DNA of 64,000 bases, taken from contig VZSF01002029.1 of the NCBI GenBank assembly GCA_013398295.1, forward strand, positions 682,001-746,000. Reading direction: 5' to 3'. Position 1 is the first letter of the stretch. Each line of letters begins with the position of its first letter. The position numbers were made by a program, and so were the translations under genes. The notes under the pieces are model-generated. The model ran no database searches, was not told the origin of the DNA, and saw only the letters and a list, made by a program, of their open reading frames with translations. The DNA comes from Chionis minor. Its lineage: Eukaryota > Chordata > Aves > Charadriiformes > Chionididae. Shown here one piece after another: positions 29,882-43,008 of this stretch.

Positions 29882-32800
29882 GCCTTCTAGTGCATTATGC
29901 CTCTCTGCTTACAATCTTCTTTGTAATTTCTGAGGATCAAGAAATCCTCAGAAGGGTGGAAATTTTGACAACTTGTTATCGTGTAAGAAATTAGAATAAT
30001 AATTTACAGAGAATGGCCATATGACTTATTCTTTAGACACTCTTGGCTCAGAGTAAGCATGTGAGTTTTGAATCTTTCAGGCCTTATTGCCTAAATGAGC
30101 CAGACATAGGCTACGTCAGGTGGGTTCTGTTACCTTACATGTGTTGTATATCAAGCATATCAGCATGGGGAACTAGCACAGAAAATTCTGGTAAGCTGCC
30201 GTGTGACTTCACTTAATGTTCCTTATGCATACATGTTTTTATTCCTTGGAGTTTTCTTTCTCAGTGATAAAACATACAAATTATGCCCTTAAATTACTTA
30301 AACTTGCTTACAAACTTAAACTTATGCCAGAAGAGTTTTTCCTGAGAGTTTGCCAAAAACTTTCCAGATTTGTGTATTTCATTATATTCATACCACAATG
30401 CCCATTTTGAATGCCCATGGGGCATGTTCCTAAAGACTAGGGTTGCAATGCTTTAAAATTTTGTGTTTACTCATTACTTTCTAGGAAAATGAACACTCTC
30501 TTCACCATAGCCCTTTAGTAAATGACGTTCCATGCTTTTTTCAGTAGCATTCCTACCCCAGACAAATACTAGAAGACAAAAGCTGTCTATTTCTTTCTTT
30601 CATTGCTTCCTATTTTTTTTCCCACAGCATTCTTTCTGTGCTGTAGAAAACAGGATGTATTTTCCAGATTTAAAACTGTTTTTCAAGTGCTGTCTTCACA
30701 GAGCGCCCCATTGTGCAATGAGCTACACACAATCTTATTGCTGTCCCAGGAGAGAAAGTCGGGGGGGAAATCCTACAGTACCTTTGTCTCCTAACTAGAT
30801 TATTTATAATTGTGATATCTGTGAATAAACTCCCTTAGGAAATATTAAAAATTGATCCACTTTGGTAAATTACTATTAATGCTTTCAACTAAATTAAAGA
30901 AAACAGTCATACTTGTATGTTGCTTGCCTGGTGGGCAAGTAATAACAACAGCAGCATCCTTACTTTGTTGTCATCTTCATTTTTCAGTTCTCCACTCTAA
31001 ATAGAAAGACATGCTGAAAAATCAGAAGAAAAAGAATTAGCCTGCCCCATAGTTCTTTGGTTCTTCTCTGCTTCGTCTTATTGTTCTCTACCATTCCATA
31101 TAGTGGATAAAAATTCTTAAACTGAAGTAACAGCATCCGTCCCTCTACAATAACTGCTGAAGAAGGGACCATCTTACATGTTCCAGCATTCTCACACAGG
31201 TTGTTTGTAACTTTCTTTGAATCACCTGAATTGCCTCTGGGACTTTCTTGGGCTTTGTATTTTCAAGCAAAAGGCCCTAGCACTTAATATTCGGGAAATT
31301 ATTGATGAATACATGTCCTAATTTATACCTTTCTTAGGCTAAAAATGTTACCAAAATGAAACCGGATCTCCCCATAGAAATTTTTGCCAGACATTGGCAT
31401 TCATTCCATATTTTGTTGTCAAAATAAATCATATTGAATCTGCTATTAAGGGATTTTCAGTGTGAATGCTGTGAATCCATGTGTTAGTCCATGGGTTGTA
31501 AAGAATATACTCTAATGCACATTTCCTAGGGCTCCCCAGAAATGAGGGACGTAATAACTCTGTGACAACACACAACACAATAAGATGCCTGAAACTGGTG
31601 CTTCTCGTGATATCACTGGTGTGTGTCTGTTTGTATAGCTGGTATCTATGGGAAATTATCAAGTTTTGAGTTTTTTTTTTACTTTTTCCCTCAAAAGCAT
31701 ATTCCCAATTTTTTGTTACTGAGGAATAATCCGTTTTTAAACAATCAGATAGCAATATTTAAAACTGTAGACTTCAGAAACCTGTAGTAGAAAACCAGCT
31801 TACATAATATTAATGAAGTTTTTAAGCACCTAATCAAAATTTAATAATTTGATTCTCTTTTGGAGGTGTCCTTACTATGTCAATACGGTACACAAATTAA
31901 TATCACCGTTCTGATTAAAAATCAGATTTTATTTTTTTTTCACAGAGTTCGGATCTTAGCAACCCGGGGAGTGCTGGGCAATATATTTCTTGAGAGGCTG
32001 GTCAAAAAGCCACCTTCTTCCTTCTCTCCCCCACAAAATAGTAAATTCAACTTGTCCATTATGAGCTTATTCTAGTGATAGAGTAACAGGTATATTGGTG
32101 TGGGGATCAGAGGCACACCGGTTACAAGTATTATTTCATATCAAGATGCTACCACTGGATGTTTCAGATGGCCCTGCAACAGAGTTCTACACATCAATGT
32201 ATCTTTATCTCACTGGCCTGCTAGAACAATGCTTTTTTGGGGGAAAAAAAAGCAATCTATTTTTCAAGTAACAGATGGATAAACAGATGGGTGGAAAAGT
32301 CCACTGAATAGTGTGTTGGCTGCCTGTCATTGCCTGTATGACAGCCAATAAATATCATATGGATTAAACCTGTAAACTAACGTGTCCCTATTTAATGAAT
32401 TCTTTCGGAACGGTACGTGTTTGCTTGCCAATACCCGCATAAATGAAATGCCACTTTGGATAAGGTAAATTTTTGCAAGGAGACCAAACGCTTAAGCACA
32501 GCTTGTTCAAAGATTAATAACCGAAAGCAAACAGGGAAGGAAGCCCCATGGTAAAGTGCATACCTTCTTACAGATTGTCTACGAGAAGGTACCTTTTGCA
32601 CACCTGGAACGAATTCCTGGAAAGAACTTAACCTTCAGTATGTTTAGACTTGGGATAATACTATCTGCTGCTTACATCTCTTTTTGTGACAATTTCATAT
32701 TTTTGGTTTTCAGGCTTGCATAAAGGAAAAGCACTTAATTCAGTAGCCAGTCATGAGATACCTACCCATGTCGGACCAATGCTAGGCGACATATTTTATC

Positions 32801-33647
32801 CTCTTTTGACAGAGTCTCTCTGTTTTGGGCTAACATAAAATTACCCAAATAGATATATTTGAATAGAAATACCCATACAGAAAAATACTGACCCCTGAAA
32901 TTCCATATTTACTGACACTTAGGTCTTCTCGTGTCACACGCATCTTGCATTACAAATGTTGACAATTTGCCAGTCTGCCGAAGGCGGCACGGTTGTGAGG
33001 AATGGAAGGCTCCTGCTTACTTGAGGGTGTTCATCGGCACAGGGATCATTATATGTAAAAGGGTAGTTCCTTTACTTTTCTTCCAGTCTACTGTCTAATA
33101 TTCACTGAGTAATTTCTAGCTCATCTGCTGAAACAGAGTAGATATTTTTTTCCTTATTCAACAAACCATTACTGGGGGTAAAACTCTTACAGGCTTGGTT
33201 CCACAGGCTGCAAAATGAGACGGAGAGAGATTAAACAATTTCCCCACACTGCAGTGAAAAATCTGCCTTGAAAAGGAGTTCAGTTCTCCAGAGCAATGCT
33301 CCAATGCCTTCACCACAGGGGAACCCTATTCCTGAATTTTTGAAGAAAACACAAAAGCAAATATCCAGGCTGCATAATGACATGTGAATTTAATTATTAA
33401 AATTGTTTCACTTTGAATAATTTCTCACAGATAGTAGCAATAGGTTGGCTGATTTTCAAAAAATTATTTAAAACCAGTACTCTTGAAAAGAAAATGCAGC
33501 ACTTGTTGATGTCATAAATCAATCATAAAATAATCAGGTGTGCCAAGATGGAACATAATACAAAAAGAAAACATAAAATAATTCCATTATGAAAATATAT
33601 TCTATTTAGTTCAATACCAATAGGTGGGGTAAATTTCAGTAAAAGTT

Positions 33648-33671
33648 ACTACAAAAAAGGTTTTTTGTAGT
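33648..33671. repeat. 11-bp inverted repeat with 2-nt loop
   Basis: ACTACAAAAAA (33,648-33,658), GG, TTTTTTGTAGT (33,661-33,671). With one mismatch the pairing can be extended by three bases on each side. No gene is recognised around it. Confidence 0.9.
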
Positions 33672-34072
33672 TACAAAACACTGAGAACAATATTTTGTAA
33701 CACGATCAGACACAGAAATACAGATGTATCCAGCAGAATGGTGTGTGACAACATTAAACTGATTATAATTTGAAAAGGAAATAAAAAATGACTAGAATAA
33801 CCCTGAATCAGTTAGAAAAAAGATTTGACCTAACAAGACGCAGTGAAGATTAACTTTGAAATTTATGAATAACTGCTGCCATATGAAAGTATCAGTATGA
33901 AGAGATCATTGCACTGGCGTAACATCTGTTTCCTGAGGAGCTCCAAATCCTGTTAAAGGGGTTAACAGTTTCGTGACATATTAATTTGTTGAACATTATT
34001 TAATTTCTATGAAATGCAGCTGATGCTATATAGTGGGAAAGAAACCAGCAAACACTTTAAGACATTCACCTT

Positions 34073-34087
34073 AAAAAAAAAAAAAAA
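34073..34087. repeat. Poly(A) tract, 15 A
   Basis: An A-run followed by TTAAAAAACTTAATAACAATAATAAAAAG, a simple A-rich region. No retrotransposon body is recognised upstream. Confidence 0.9.
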
Positions 34088-37000
34088 TTAAAAAACTTAA
34101 TAACAATAATAAAAAGAACCCAGTCAGTTTAGTCCCCCAAAGCGCCTGACGAGGAGAACTGCAAAGTGTTCAGAGGAAGATCCAGGCTGCAGCCTTCGTC
34201 CCGTGCGCTGCACCGAAGAAGCCAGGCTCAGCCAGGCTCTCAGGAGGACAGCAGCAGACTAAAGGTATAAACCACTCGGAGGGCAGCACGTTCCTGTTAC
34301 CTACAGAACAACATCGCCTGAGAAAACAGGAATCACAGAAGTCATGTAATGAGCAAAACTCACGCGAGAGATTTCTGATTAGCGAGGCTCCTGCGCTGCT
34401 GTGGGAGTTAGTCTGTCTAAAATTGGGCAATCCATTGGCGCAGGATTATGCAAACATAGGTAGTGCTGAATCCTTAGCATAATATAATTAGTTGATGCCT
34501 TTTCTAAAAGCATCACAGACGCCTGTGAATATCCTTTTTATCTTCAGAGGTTTCCTTACGAGGCTGTAGTACAGCCAGCAAGACCGTGACACTGAGCAGC
34601 CCTCAATCCCTGCTCCTCATCAGTGTACCCAGAAAGAGGTAACTCTAAGTTTTTTTTTTAAAACCAGCTATAATTTTTCTAACCTCTTTGGGCTTATGAG
34701 GCATGTGCTTGTGAAGACATTACATGGACTCAGTCTTGCCTAGGGCTGAAGAGTTCCTGAATGGTTGGTTCAATTTTCTTAGGCACTACGGCAGCCCTTT
34801 GAGTGACTGCATACCTCTGGCTGAAGGGTGAATTAAAAGTGGAAAATTCTTTTTTAGTGTAATATTACATGTCTCTGCATCTTGCTGTACACTTACTCAT
34901 CCCTCCGTGTGTGAATAAGCCCTCCTGTGAAAGAGCTTCTCCACTCTGGGCACATTACTATGATTGACAGAATCTGTCAGAAACCTTAGTGAGATTTTTG
35001 CCCTCTTTTCCTTAACTTACATTTAGCAGAGAGTAAAATTTTAAAGTAGTAGAAAAGTTAATAAAAACACTAGAAATATAATTGACATAAAGAAACCCAG
35101 GCACAGTATTTTTACCCCTCAAAACTGGAGAGTTTCAAATTTTGCCAAATTAATTTTCGTTCAACTTTTTTTTTTTCTTTTAAAGACAGAAGTCTTACAC
35201 TCCAAAAATAACTAAATCATTCCATAGAAGTTTAGATTAAAATTAAATGAAGCTTAGACATGTATCTGAACTATTTTTTGCTCCTTGGCTGGGTAGTCTC
35301 TGGAGTCAGGAATGCCTGTGTCCCACTTATTTAAGGCAATTCAAAGTCCCAAAAACCTGGCGGGATCCAAGATTTCAAAATACCACAATAGAGTACAACT
35401 TTACTGAATATGAGGAACACAAATCAACCAAGTGTTCTCAGCCTTCTGGGTACGTACAGATCTAAAGCTACTGCTGGCTTGGTATTTTCTCATCCCAGCA
35501 GGGATGGGGTGTCCCATGGAATAACAGCCAAAGCAACGCATGAAGTAATTGTTCATGCAAAAAAGTACAAGCAGTGCAGATTATTGGTAGCCTTTTCACA
35601 CCTTTCTCCTCCTATTCTCCTTTTTGACTGATTTGTTCTCAATATCCATATCATTCGTTTTCTCCATCATCTAGAGGATTCTAGTCACTACGTACTTGAC
35701 TACTTCAGTCTTGCTCTCTCAACGCACAGTGCAGAGTTAGGTGCATCCATTTTCTTCATCTCTTCTCCCTTCAGCCTTATGCACCTGCCTCCAGCAGATG
35801 AGACCGAGATCCTTAGCACTCCAGGTACGCTCCACTGAGAGGTGATATCAGATTATTATATGGATATATGCCATCTTCAGCTGAGTTGACCTGTGAGGTC
35901 ATTTAACCAGCCGCACAGGTAGCCCCTCTGAAACACAGCCACAGAAAACACAGCTAAAACACGATTTCCCCTGATACTGCCAACAGAGGATCATCTCCAG
36001 GGGTTCCATGTACATCATTACTCCCCAGGTGGATCCCCTATTTATAAACATTTATCACCACCAAACTGCAGCTGACTAGTTCTGGCAGTAGTCTGAAGGA
36101 CACCCAGGATGATTTATGTCCCTATGGCCACACTGCTCTCATCGACAACTCTCCCCAACTTCAAACTGCCTACAGTGTCTAGAAAGGACTCTGGGTCATC
36201 TTCTCTGTGGAGACAAGTGCAGGCAGGTTACAAGGCAGCAGCCAGATCTTACAGAGTCTCATCACAGACATACTCCAGCTTCCAAAATACAGCCTACTCC
36301 CTTGTTTGACCCTGAAACATCAAAGCTGAGTTGCTATAGACGTGGTCTTGACAGTAACCCAGGTGTCAAAACCTGGAGAATTTGGCTTTTAAAGTCTATT
36401 TTAAATACAATTGCTCTCTCAGTTCCTTGCAAAGATGCAAGAGGCTCTTATGATTTGAATGATCATAACAAATTCTTATTACGAGTGTGTGTTATCATTC
36501 GGGAAAAAAAAACAAACCAACAAGAGACATAGAAGAATGAGGCTGTGTGCATTTTATTACTAAAGTTGCAGTATTAATGTTGTTTTTAGAACCTGAAGCT
36601 TTGAGTCTTCTAATAGCAATAGTCACACTGGACAAAATAAGAAAAAATTATCAGTATCCTTCTTTGTAAACCCCTTTGTTAAAGGGTTCAGCATCTAAAC
36701 TGACAGTAACCCCCAATATTGCTGGTTTTCTTTCCTTTATCATCCCCCTTACATTAAGCCACTACAACTTTCTAGGACAAGATGACAAGAACCTGCAGGA
36801 AAGTAGTTTGTAACATATGAGTAATGTAGGCTGATACAAGTTTCATATCTCTTATTTAAAAGTCTTGGTGATTCACATCAAATTACTTTCTAAATTTATT
36901 TGTTGAGAGAATAAAAACAAAAGCTAACAAAACTCCAGAAAATAATCTGCTATTCAAACACCTGAAAACGACGATAGGGGCGCGTGGGCATTTTCAAGGT

Positions 37001-38687
37001 GCTTAATTCCCACTATATTTTTCCAACTTCTGTAAATAATAATAAAAAAAACCTTTCAAAAACACAGTTCTTCCTTTATTTCGCTTAAACTTACTGGTTC
37101 TAATTAGAAATGCTGCAAAATCATGAATGGGAGTCTCAATACACAGAGATTCTGGACTCATTCAAATTAAATAAAGAGGAAAAGGTCTCGTACAATTCTC
37201 AAACTTATTTTGGGGTTCCAAGGAGTTCAACAGAAACTTTGAACTTTGGTGCGTTTTTTAAGCTAAATTTTAATGCCTAAAACTTTCAAGATTAACCTTT
37301 CAATGTATTAATAACAAAGCTCTTTAAACAAAACTGCCATTTTAAGAACTGAACCTAATATTACAAGTACTGTGGAATTTGGTCTTCCCAAACATCTCCC
37401 CTAATAAATCCCTTCCAAGATATGATTCAGAAAGAGAAGAGTAGTTCAGGGGTAACAGCGCGGTGGAGCCTTGAGTCATGCAGACTTTGTGGAAAGAGCT
37501 GGTGTATCATTAATACAGGAGGAAAGAATAATTGATACAAGCCCAGTCAGCCAAGAGAGGACAAAGCCTGCATTCGTGATGCGTGACTCAACGCGCTCGT
37601 CGGCAGCAGCGTTAGAGACAAACAGCTCTCTGGGGGTCCAGAAGAAGTGGGGTCTTTCGAGAGGAGGATGGGGAACTTTTCTTTGGCAATTTGCTACAGC
37701 CCAGAATGTCTCTGCAGCATCACTCACGTGTAGATATGAGTTATGCATTATAGGAGAGGATTCAAAACCAAATAGGGCCTCCTTGTTACTTCTGCTGTAC
37801 TATATACACTACAAAAATACAACTATGCAAACCAAAACACCCTCACAAAGATAAAAGGAACACATTTTAAGCATCACTGATGAAGAAACTGGAGTCCAGT
37901 AATGTCATTTGCCACCTCAATTCTCATTTTAGTTGCAGAAGTCCATCTGTTCCTCTCCATCCCTGTTGATGGGGTGACTCTTTCAAACAATGGCCATGTC
38001 ACCCAGCAATAGGAATCCTGACATTAACTAATGTTGGTTTTAATCAAGCATTAACATAGATGGGAAATACTCCTGGGCTTTCTGGGAAGAAAACGGGTAT
38101 GGCGGTTACCATAATTGCCATGGAAAAACAGAACAGGGGAGGAAAGAAGTAAGTGACTCCACCAACATTTTCCACCTCCAACTTCTCGTACATCAAACAG
38201 AAGTACCAGAGCTCCATTAAGTAGCACCCACACAATCAAGGGGCCTAAAATGAGAAATGGACTTCTTCAGTTCATTCCCCTGCAAGTACAGAATAATTCC
38301 TTACATGATAGCTGTCATTTCATCATCAAGTCTGATTTTAAATATCCTGGCAAAGCCACCTCCACATTTTCTTTGGAAAAAATTGTGCATTAAGTTTTCC
38401 ATTCACCCTTATTTTAAAATCTATTTTGCATGGGATTTTGGTGAAATAGCAAACAAAAAAACATAATTGGAAAACATGTGATAAGCAGCACGGATAAGAC
38501 TGTGTTGTATTTACACTAGCATCTTGATGATGTACGTAGGCAATGTAAGATCTGTTCACCAGCTACTGAACTTATCTACATATTAACTCCCCTTCGTTAG
38601 CCTGTCTTCTTCCTCTTGAAGTAACAGGCCTTATTTTCTCAAATACCCTAAGGATGGTCATGCTGATTAATGAAGCGTGACTTCTTT

Positions 38688-38716
38688 ATGTGTATGTATA
38701 TATATACACACACATC
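38688..38716. repeat. Mixed TG/TA/CA microsatellite
   Basis: TGTGTATGTATATATATACACACACAT, a short alternating purine-pyrimidine tract. Confidence 0.85.
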
Positions 38717-39916
38717 TTTATGTATATGTATTTATGCATACCTAGATATAGACCTGCATACATACAACTAATTTTGTTAAAACACTGCAGCTATATAAAC
38801 TTAATACTGAGATAAATGAGTAAGTGTAGAACTCATCCAGAATCCTACAGTATAAGACCTTTGATGCAAACAAATTCATAGCCTTCAGGAGTTATTTGTC
38901 ATTGCAGCACTCTTCGTACTGTCATTAATAACTCCATAAAATGGAAATTTTATCTAAATTCCAGCTGAGCTGGTCCAAATTTTAAAGAAAAATAAAACTG
39001 AGATAACAAAATGGCCAAAAACTCATTCACTTTTTTCTGTATTTTCATTTTGAGGCAAAGAAAGAAAAGCACAATTTTCTTTGCTTCTACTTAAAAACCT
39101 GAAAAAGATATGCTTGTTTTCAGATACGCAAGCCTTGAGCATTTTGACTGAAAATGCTTTGCATTTTCCAATGGTCATCACTTTAAAGAGGTGTAATATT
39201 CTCACTAGGAGTAAGGTAGTTTCCAAGAGGCTGTACGTTATTTCAGTAACATGACGAGAAGAGGGATAGAATTTACATAGGGGAAAGACGGAATTTGAGA
39301 AGAAATACTTGGGCTCTTGGTAAGCAGCACGTGAAAGACACAACCATGTGAAAGCTGATCTGTGTAACACAAGGTGTTTATTCCTTCAGCCTACATCGAA
39401 AGACTTCAGCATCAATAAAGACCTTACGGTGGTAATTAGCACCATTTCAAACAAATTACCGGAGTTCGCAATTCATTGCTTAATTGATACTTCACTCAAC
39501 AGAAGGTATTTAATACTCACATAAACCAGAATTTTATTAGAAGTGTGGTGAATGTTTTATTTTATAGACAAAGTAGCATGCTAATAAAGATTGAGTTAGA
39601 ACTATGATCCCATTTTGAGACTATGCTGGTGCAATGGTAATTTTGCAGCAGGAGCTATATTGTAATTACACTAACAAAAGCTTTGTTGTCAGTCAGTTCT
39701 CTATATGCATGCCACTCAGATGATGTTGAGTATTTACATATTTCTAAATAGCTACATAAATATGTAAATCTATACATATTTGCGATCCACTTTTTCCTGG
39801 TCAGAAATTACTAATAACTGTGACTATCATTTCGTTAAGAAGATGTAGTGCAACAGAAGCTGCCTCTTCCCCCTAACAAACACTAGAAAGTGAGAGAATT
39901 TAAAAATACTGTTATT

Positions 39917-40646
39917 TATTATTTCAGATTAGTTGGAGCTTTGGAGTGCAGCATTTCCACAAAGCCAAACAACTTATGAAATACAGATTTAGGCATCTAA
40001 CTTTTAGCATTTGTACCAGAACATCCCAGTCTAACTGACTTGCCATCAGCCAGCCAGGGACGCAGGCACTGAGCAGGAAACAGAACAGTCCTGCCCAGTT
40101 GTCATCCCACCCCCTCCATCACCGCATTCTGGTTAGCAATAAACTTGCTTCCATATTGTCGTGGTTTGGGTTGGGCTGGCCACTAAAATGAACGAGAGGT
40201 GCTCTTTAACTTCTCTCACCTTCAGGGAGAGAAGGATAATGGAGAAGAGACTTAGGAGATTAAAAAGAAAACAAACTACTTTAACGAAAATATTAATAAA
40301 ATAATAAAAAGAAAATAATGAAATATATAAAAAAACATATCAAGCTCCTACGATGACAGTCATGTCACTGACAGGCATGGGGAAAGTCCTAGGCTGGACT
40401 GAACAATAGATGGGAACTGGATTCAGGAACACATTGATCGGGATCAAAGGCAGAAAAACAGACCGAGTTCTCCTTAGATGTTGGCAACTGAAGAGAGAGT
40501 GCTGACCCCTTTGGTCCCTCAGCTTTTGTACTGAGCATGATGCAGAAGGGATGGAATACCCTGCTGGTCAGTTTTGGGTCACCTGTCCTCTCTGCTCCTC
40601 CCCACAGGTGTGACCCCTCTGCACTTTTCTGCTTCCCACCCTCCAA
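39917..40646. repeat. 730-bp direct duplication, left copy (ends at an N)
   Basis: This segment is repeated, with no difference I could find, at 40,648-41,377 (offset 731). It contains about 240 bp of unique flank (39,917-40,156) and the first 490 bp of the family A LTR. Because unique flank is included, it is not a second LTR insertion. The copy stops exactly at the single N at 40,647, and the LTR is cut short there. Confidence 0.95.
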
Positions 40647-40647
40647 N
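40647..40647. other. Single undetermined base (assembly join)
   Basis: A lone N exactly at the junction of the two identical 730-bp copies. This is the pattern of two overlapping contig ends placed side by side instead of merged. Confidence 0.9.
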
Positions 40648-41377
40648 TATTATTTCAGATTAGTTGGAGCTTTGGAGTGCAGCATTTCCACAAAGCCAAA
40701 CAACTTATGAAATACAGATTTAGGCATCTAACTTTTAGCATTTGTACCAGAACATCCCAGTCTAACTGACTTGCCATCAGCCAGCCAGGGACGCAGGCAC
40801 TGAGCAGGAAACAGAACAGTCCTGCCCAGTTGTCATCCCACCCCCTCCATCACCGCATTCTGGTTAGCAATAAACTTGCTTCCATATTGTCGTGGTTTGG
40901 GTTGGGCTGGCCACTAAAATGAACGAGAGGTGCTCTTTAACTTCTCTCACCTTCAGGGAGAGAAGGATAATGGAGAAGAGACTTAGGAGATTAAAAAGAA
41001 AACAAACTACTTTAACGAAAATATTAATAAAATAATAAAAAGAAAATAATGAAATATATAAAAAAACATATCAAGCTCCTACGATGACAGTCATGTCACT
41101 GACAGGCATGGGGAAAGTCCTAGGCTGGACTGAACAATAGATGGGAACTGGATTCAGGAACACATTGATCGGGATCAAAGGCAGAAAAACAGACCGAGTT
41201 CTCCTTAGATGTTGGCAACTGAAGAGAGAGTGCTGACCCCTTTGGTCCCTCAGCTTTTGTACTGAGCATGATGCAGAAGGGATGGAATACCCTGCTGGTC
41301 AGTTTTGGGTCACCTGTCCTCTCTGCTCCTCCCCACAGGTGTGACCCCTCTGCACTTTTCTGCTTCCCACCCTCCAA
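40648..41377. repeat. 730-bp direct duplication, right copy
   Basis: It starts at the base after the N with TATTATTTCAGATTAG, the same as 39,917, and remains identical to CCCACCCTCCAA at 41,366-41,377. It then continues into the rest of the LTR. This copy gives the complete LTR context and is probably the genuine locus. Confidence 0.95.
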
Positions 41378-41545
41378 TGGGGCAAATACCAAAGTTGGCT
41401 GCCCTTGGTTGGTACAGCAATAACTATAAGCAAGAGCCTCTCTGCATCCCATACCTTGGCATCAACTATAAATGTGGGTCTTACCACTCCGGAAGTGGAC
41501 TGCTGTCTTAAAAATATACTGTTAATTTCAGAGAGTTCAGTCAGT
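40888..41545 (-). mobile_element. LTR of an avian endogenous retrovirus (family A, copy 1)
   Basis: On the plus strand the element starts TGTCGTGGTTTGGGTTGGGC, the reverse complement of an LTR 3' end in ...CGACA. It is alignable over its length with the LTR at 43,009-43,625 in the same orientation. The minus-strand promoter position reads GTACAAAAGCTGAGG, a degraded form of the CATAAAAGCTGAGG seen in the other copy. The right boundary is uncertain: homology fades around 41,525-41,550, and I found no convincing target duplication. The left 490 bp are also present in the duplicated copy at 40,157-40,646. No internal viral genes adjoin it. Confidence 0.75.
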
Positions 41546-43008
41546 TAGAAGAGGCTTGGCTGAAGTGTAAAATTACCGAAAAGAAATTTGGTCCTGTTTT
41601 ACCTCAAACCAGGACACGTATGAATCAATAGACAAGTTAATAGCAATTTCGTGATGCTCTACAATACTGTATTTGCAATTTAGGTCTTTTGTAATGTCAA
41701 ATAACCAGTGAACCGCGTAGCACAACAATTTACATAACTTTTCTGCTAACTTCAGCTCTGTGGAATAAACTGTACTACTTTTAGCAATGGCTTGCCTTTC
41801 TATAAGTTTTTCCTCAATTTGAGAGCTGCACTTCCCTTTTGATAAGAGTTTCATTACAGTGTACTGGAAAGATCTACAGGAGATGGATTGTTATTAATGG
41901 GGAGGACAAGGGTATGTTTATATAGGCAGGGGAACCACAACTCTATTTTTAAATACAGAGTTGGTTCATTTAAATAAGGGTACCTGGAATTTTGCAGAAA
42001 GCAGACTGCTGAAACAGGTGATAACACTGTTATTTTTAAGTCTTGGAAAAGCTTAAATAAAAGAAAATAACATTAATTAATGAAACACTGGATTTTACTC
42101 TCTGCCAAGGTTATAAAAGAAAACAATACTATATTCCTGCAAGAACATATTAAACCCACTCATGAACTGATCTTCACAGAAAGGAATCTTTCCCCAAACA
42201 GACACAGGTTACACAGCAGGTTAAATGGAAGAAAATTAGGAAACTGAATCACAAAGCTGGAGGGCTTGTGTTCATATTAAAAAGAAAAATAATAGGAACC
42301 AATCACCCACTCTTTGTCTTCTGTTGCTGCTACTGCTGCCTTTTTTTTTTTTTAAAGAAACTAAGCAGGCAAAATCAAACTCTTCTATTGATGAGCATGC
42401 ATTGACTCTTGTGAAAAGAATAGTGACAACTTCTCCACAGCTGTCCACATTAGCTATTTTTAATTTACTGCATAAGCTGAAACATCCTGAGTGACCAACT
42501 GAATGTCTAATGAAAACATTTAATCTGAAAATATTTTAAATAAATTTAAGCTTTCAAGCACTTTTAATTTTTAGGTGAGTGAAGCTTGCTAGGAAATAAA
42601 TTTTCTCCCCTTTTCTAATTTATTGTTCACAAAATGCATTTTTGTGGGTTTTGAGAATCGCCGTATACAGCCAGCTATATACAGACAGCAAAGTTTATTC
42701 ATTAAAGCCACTCACAGTGTTGGGTTGTAGTTGAATATGAGCGCCTACTTATCTACCCCTCTGTCTGCAAACAGCACTGAATACAATAAAAATGCACCTA
42801 GAGATATCAGTAAAATTAAATCTTCCTTTATTAATTTGTGCAGAGAGAGAGAAAAATAAGGATGTTTTCAAAAGACCTACGCTGATTGCAACAAAGTTTT
42901 CTGTTTGTTTCCCTGCACGTAACTCAAATAAGGAACAAGCAGGAACAAAATCCCCACCAGAGTTTGATCGGCGTTTTGCAAGCCAAGCCGGGTGGCAGAA
43001 TGAGTTAC
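41546..43008. other. Unique sequence between the two related LTRs
   Basis: About 1.45 kb without retroviral gag, pol or env similarity. It therefore does not look like the inside of a provirus. Confidence 0.7.

Larger units (their letters stand above)
29882..39916. other. Non-coding; a short hairpin and simple repeats
   Basis: No exon recognised. The longest frames (36,116-36,532 and 37,471-37,854, plus strand) lack domain similarity. A mildly GC-richer patch lies at 34,140-34,400. Confidence 0.7.

Noticed and set aside
36116..36532. Plus-strand frame of 138 codons overlapping another frame of 66 codons
   Set aside because: Two overlapping frames with no family similarity; no supporting promoter, splice or poly(A) context seen.
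37471..37854. Plus-strand frame of 127 codons
   Set aside because: An opposite-strand frame of similar length overlaps it and neither resembles a known protein.
40389..40646. Two identical open frames (here and ending at the same offset at 41,120), which could suggest a duplicated gene
   Set aside because: Both lie inside the LTR and the exact duplication; they are LTR sequence read by chance and the duplication is probably an assembly artefact.
41546..43008. Interior of a provirus between two LTRs
   Set aside because: No gag, pol or env similarity, and the right LTR has its own target duplication.
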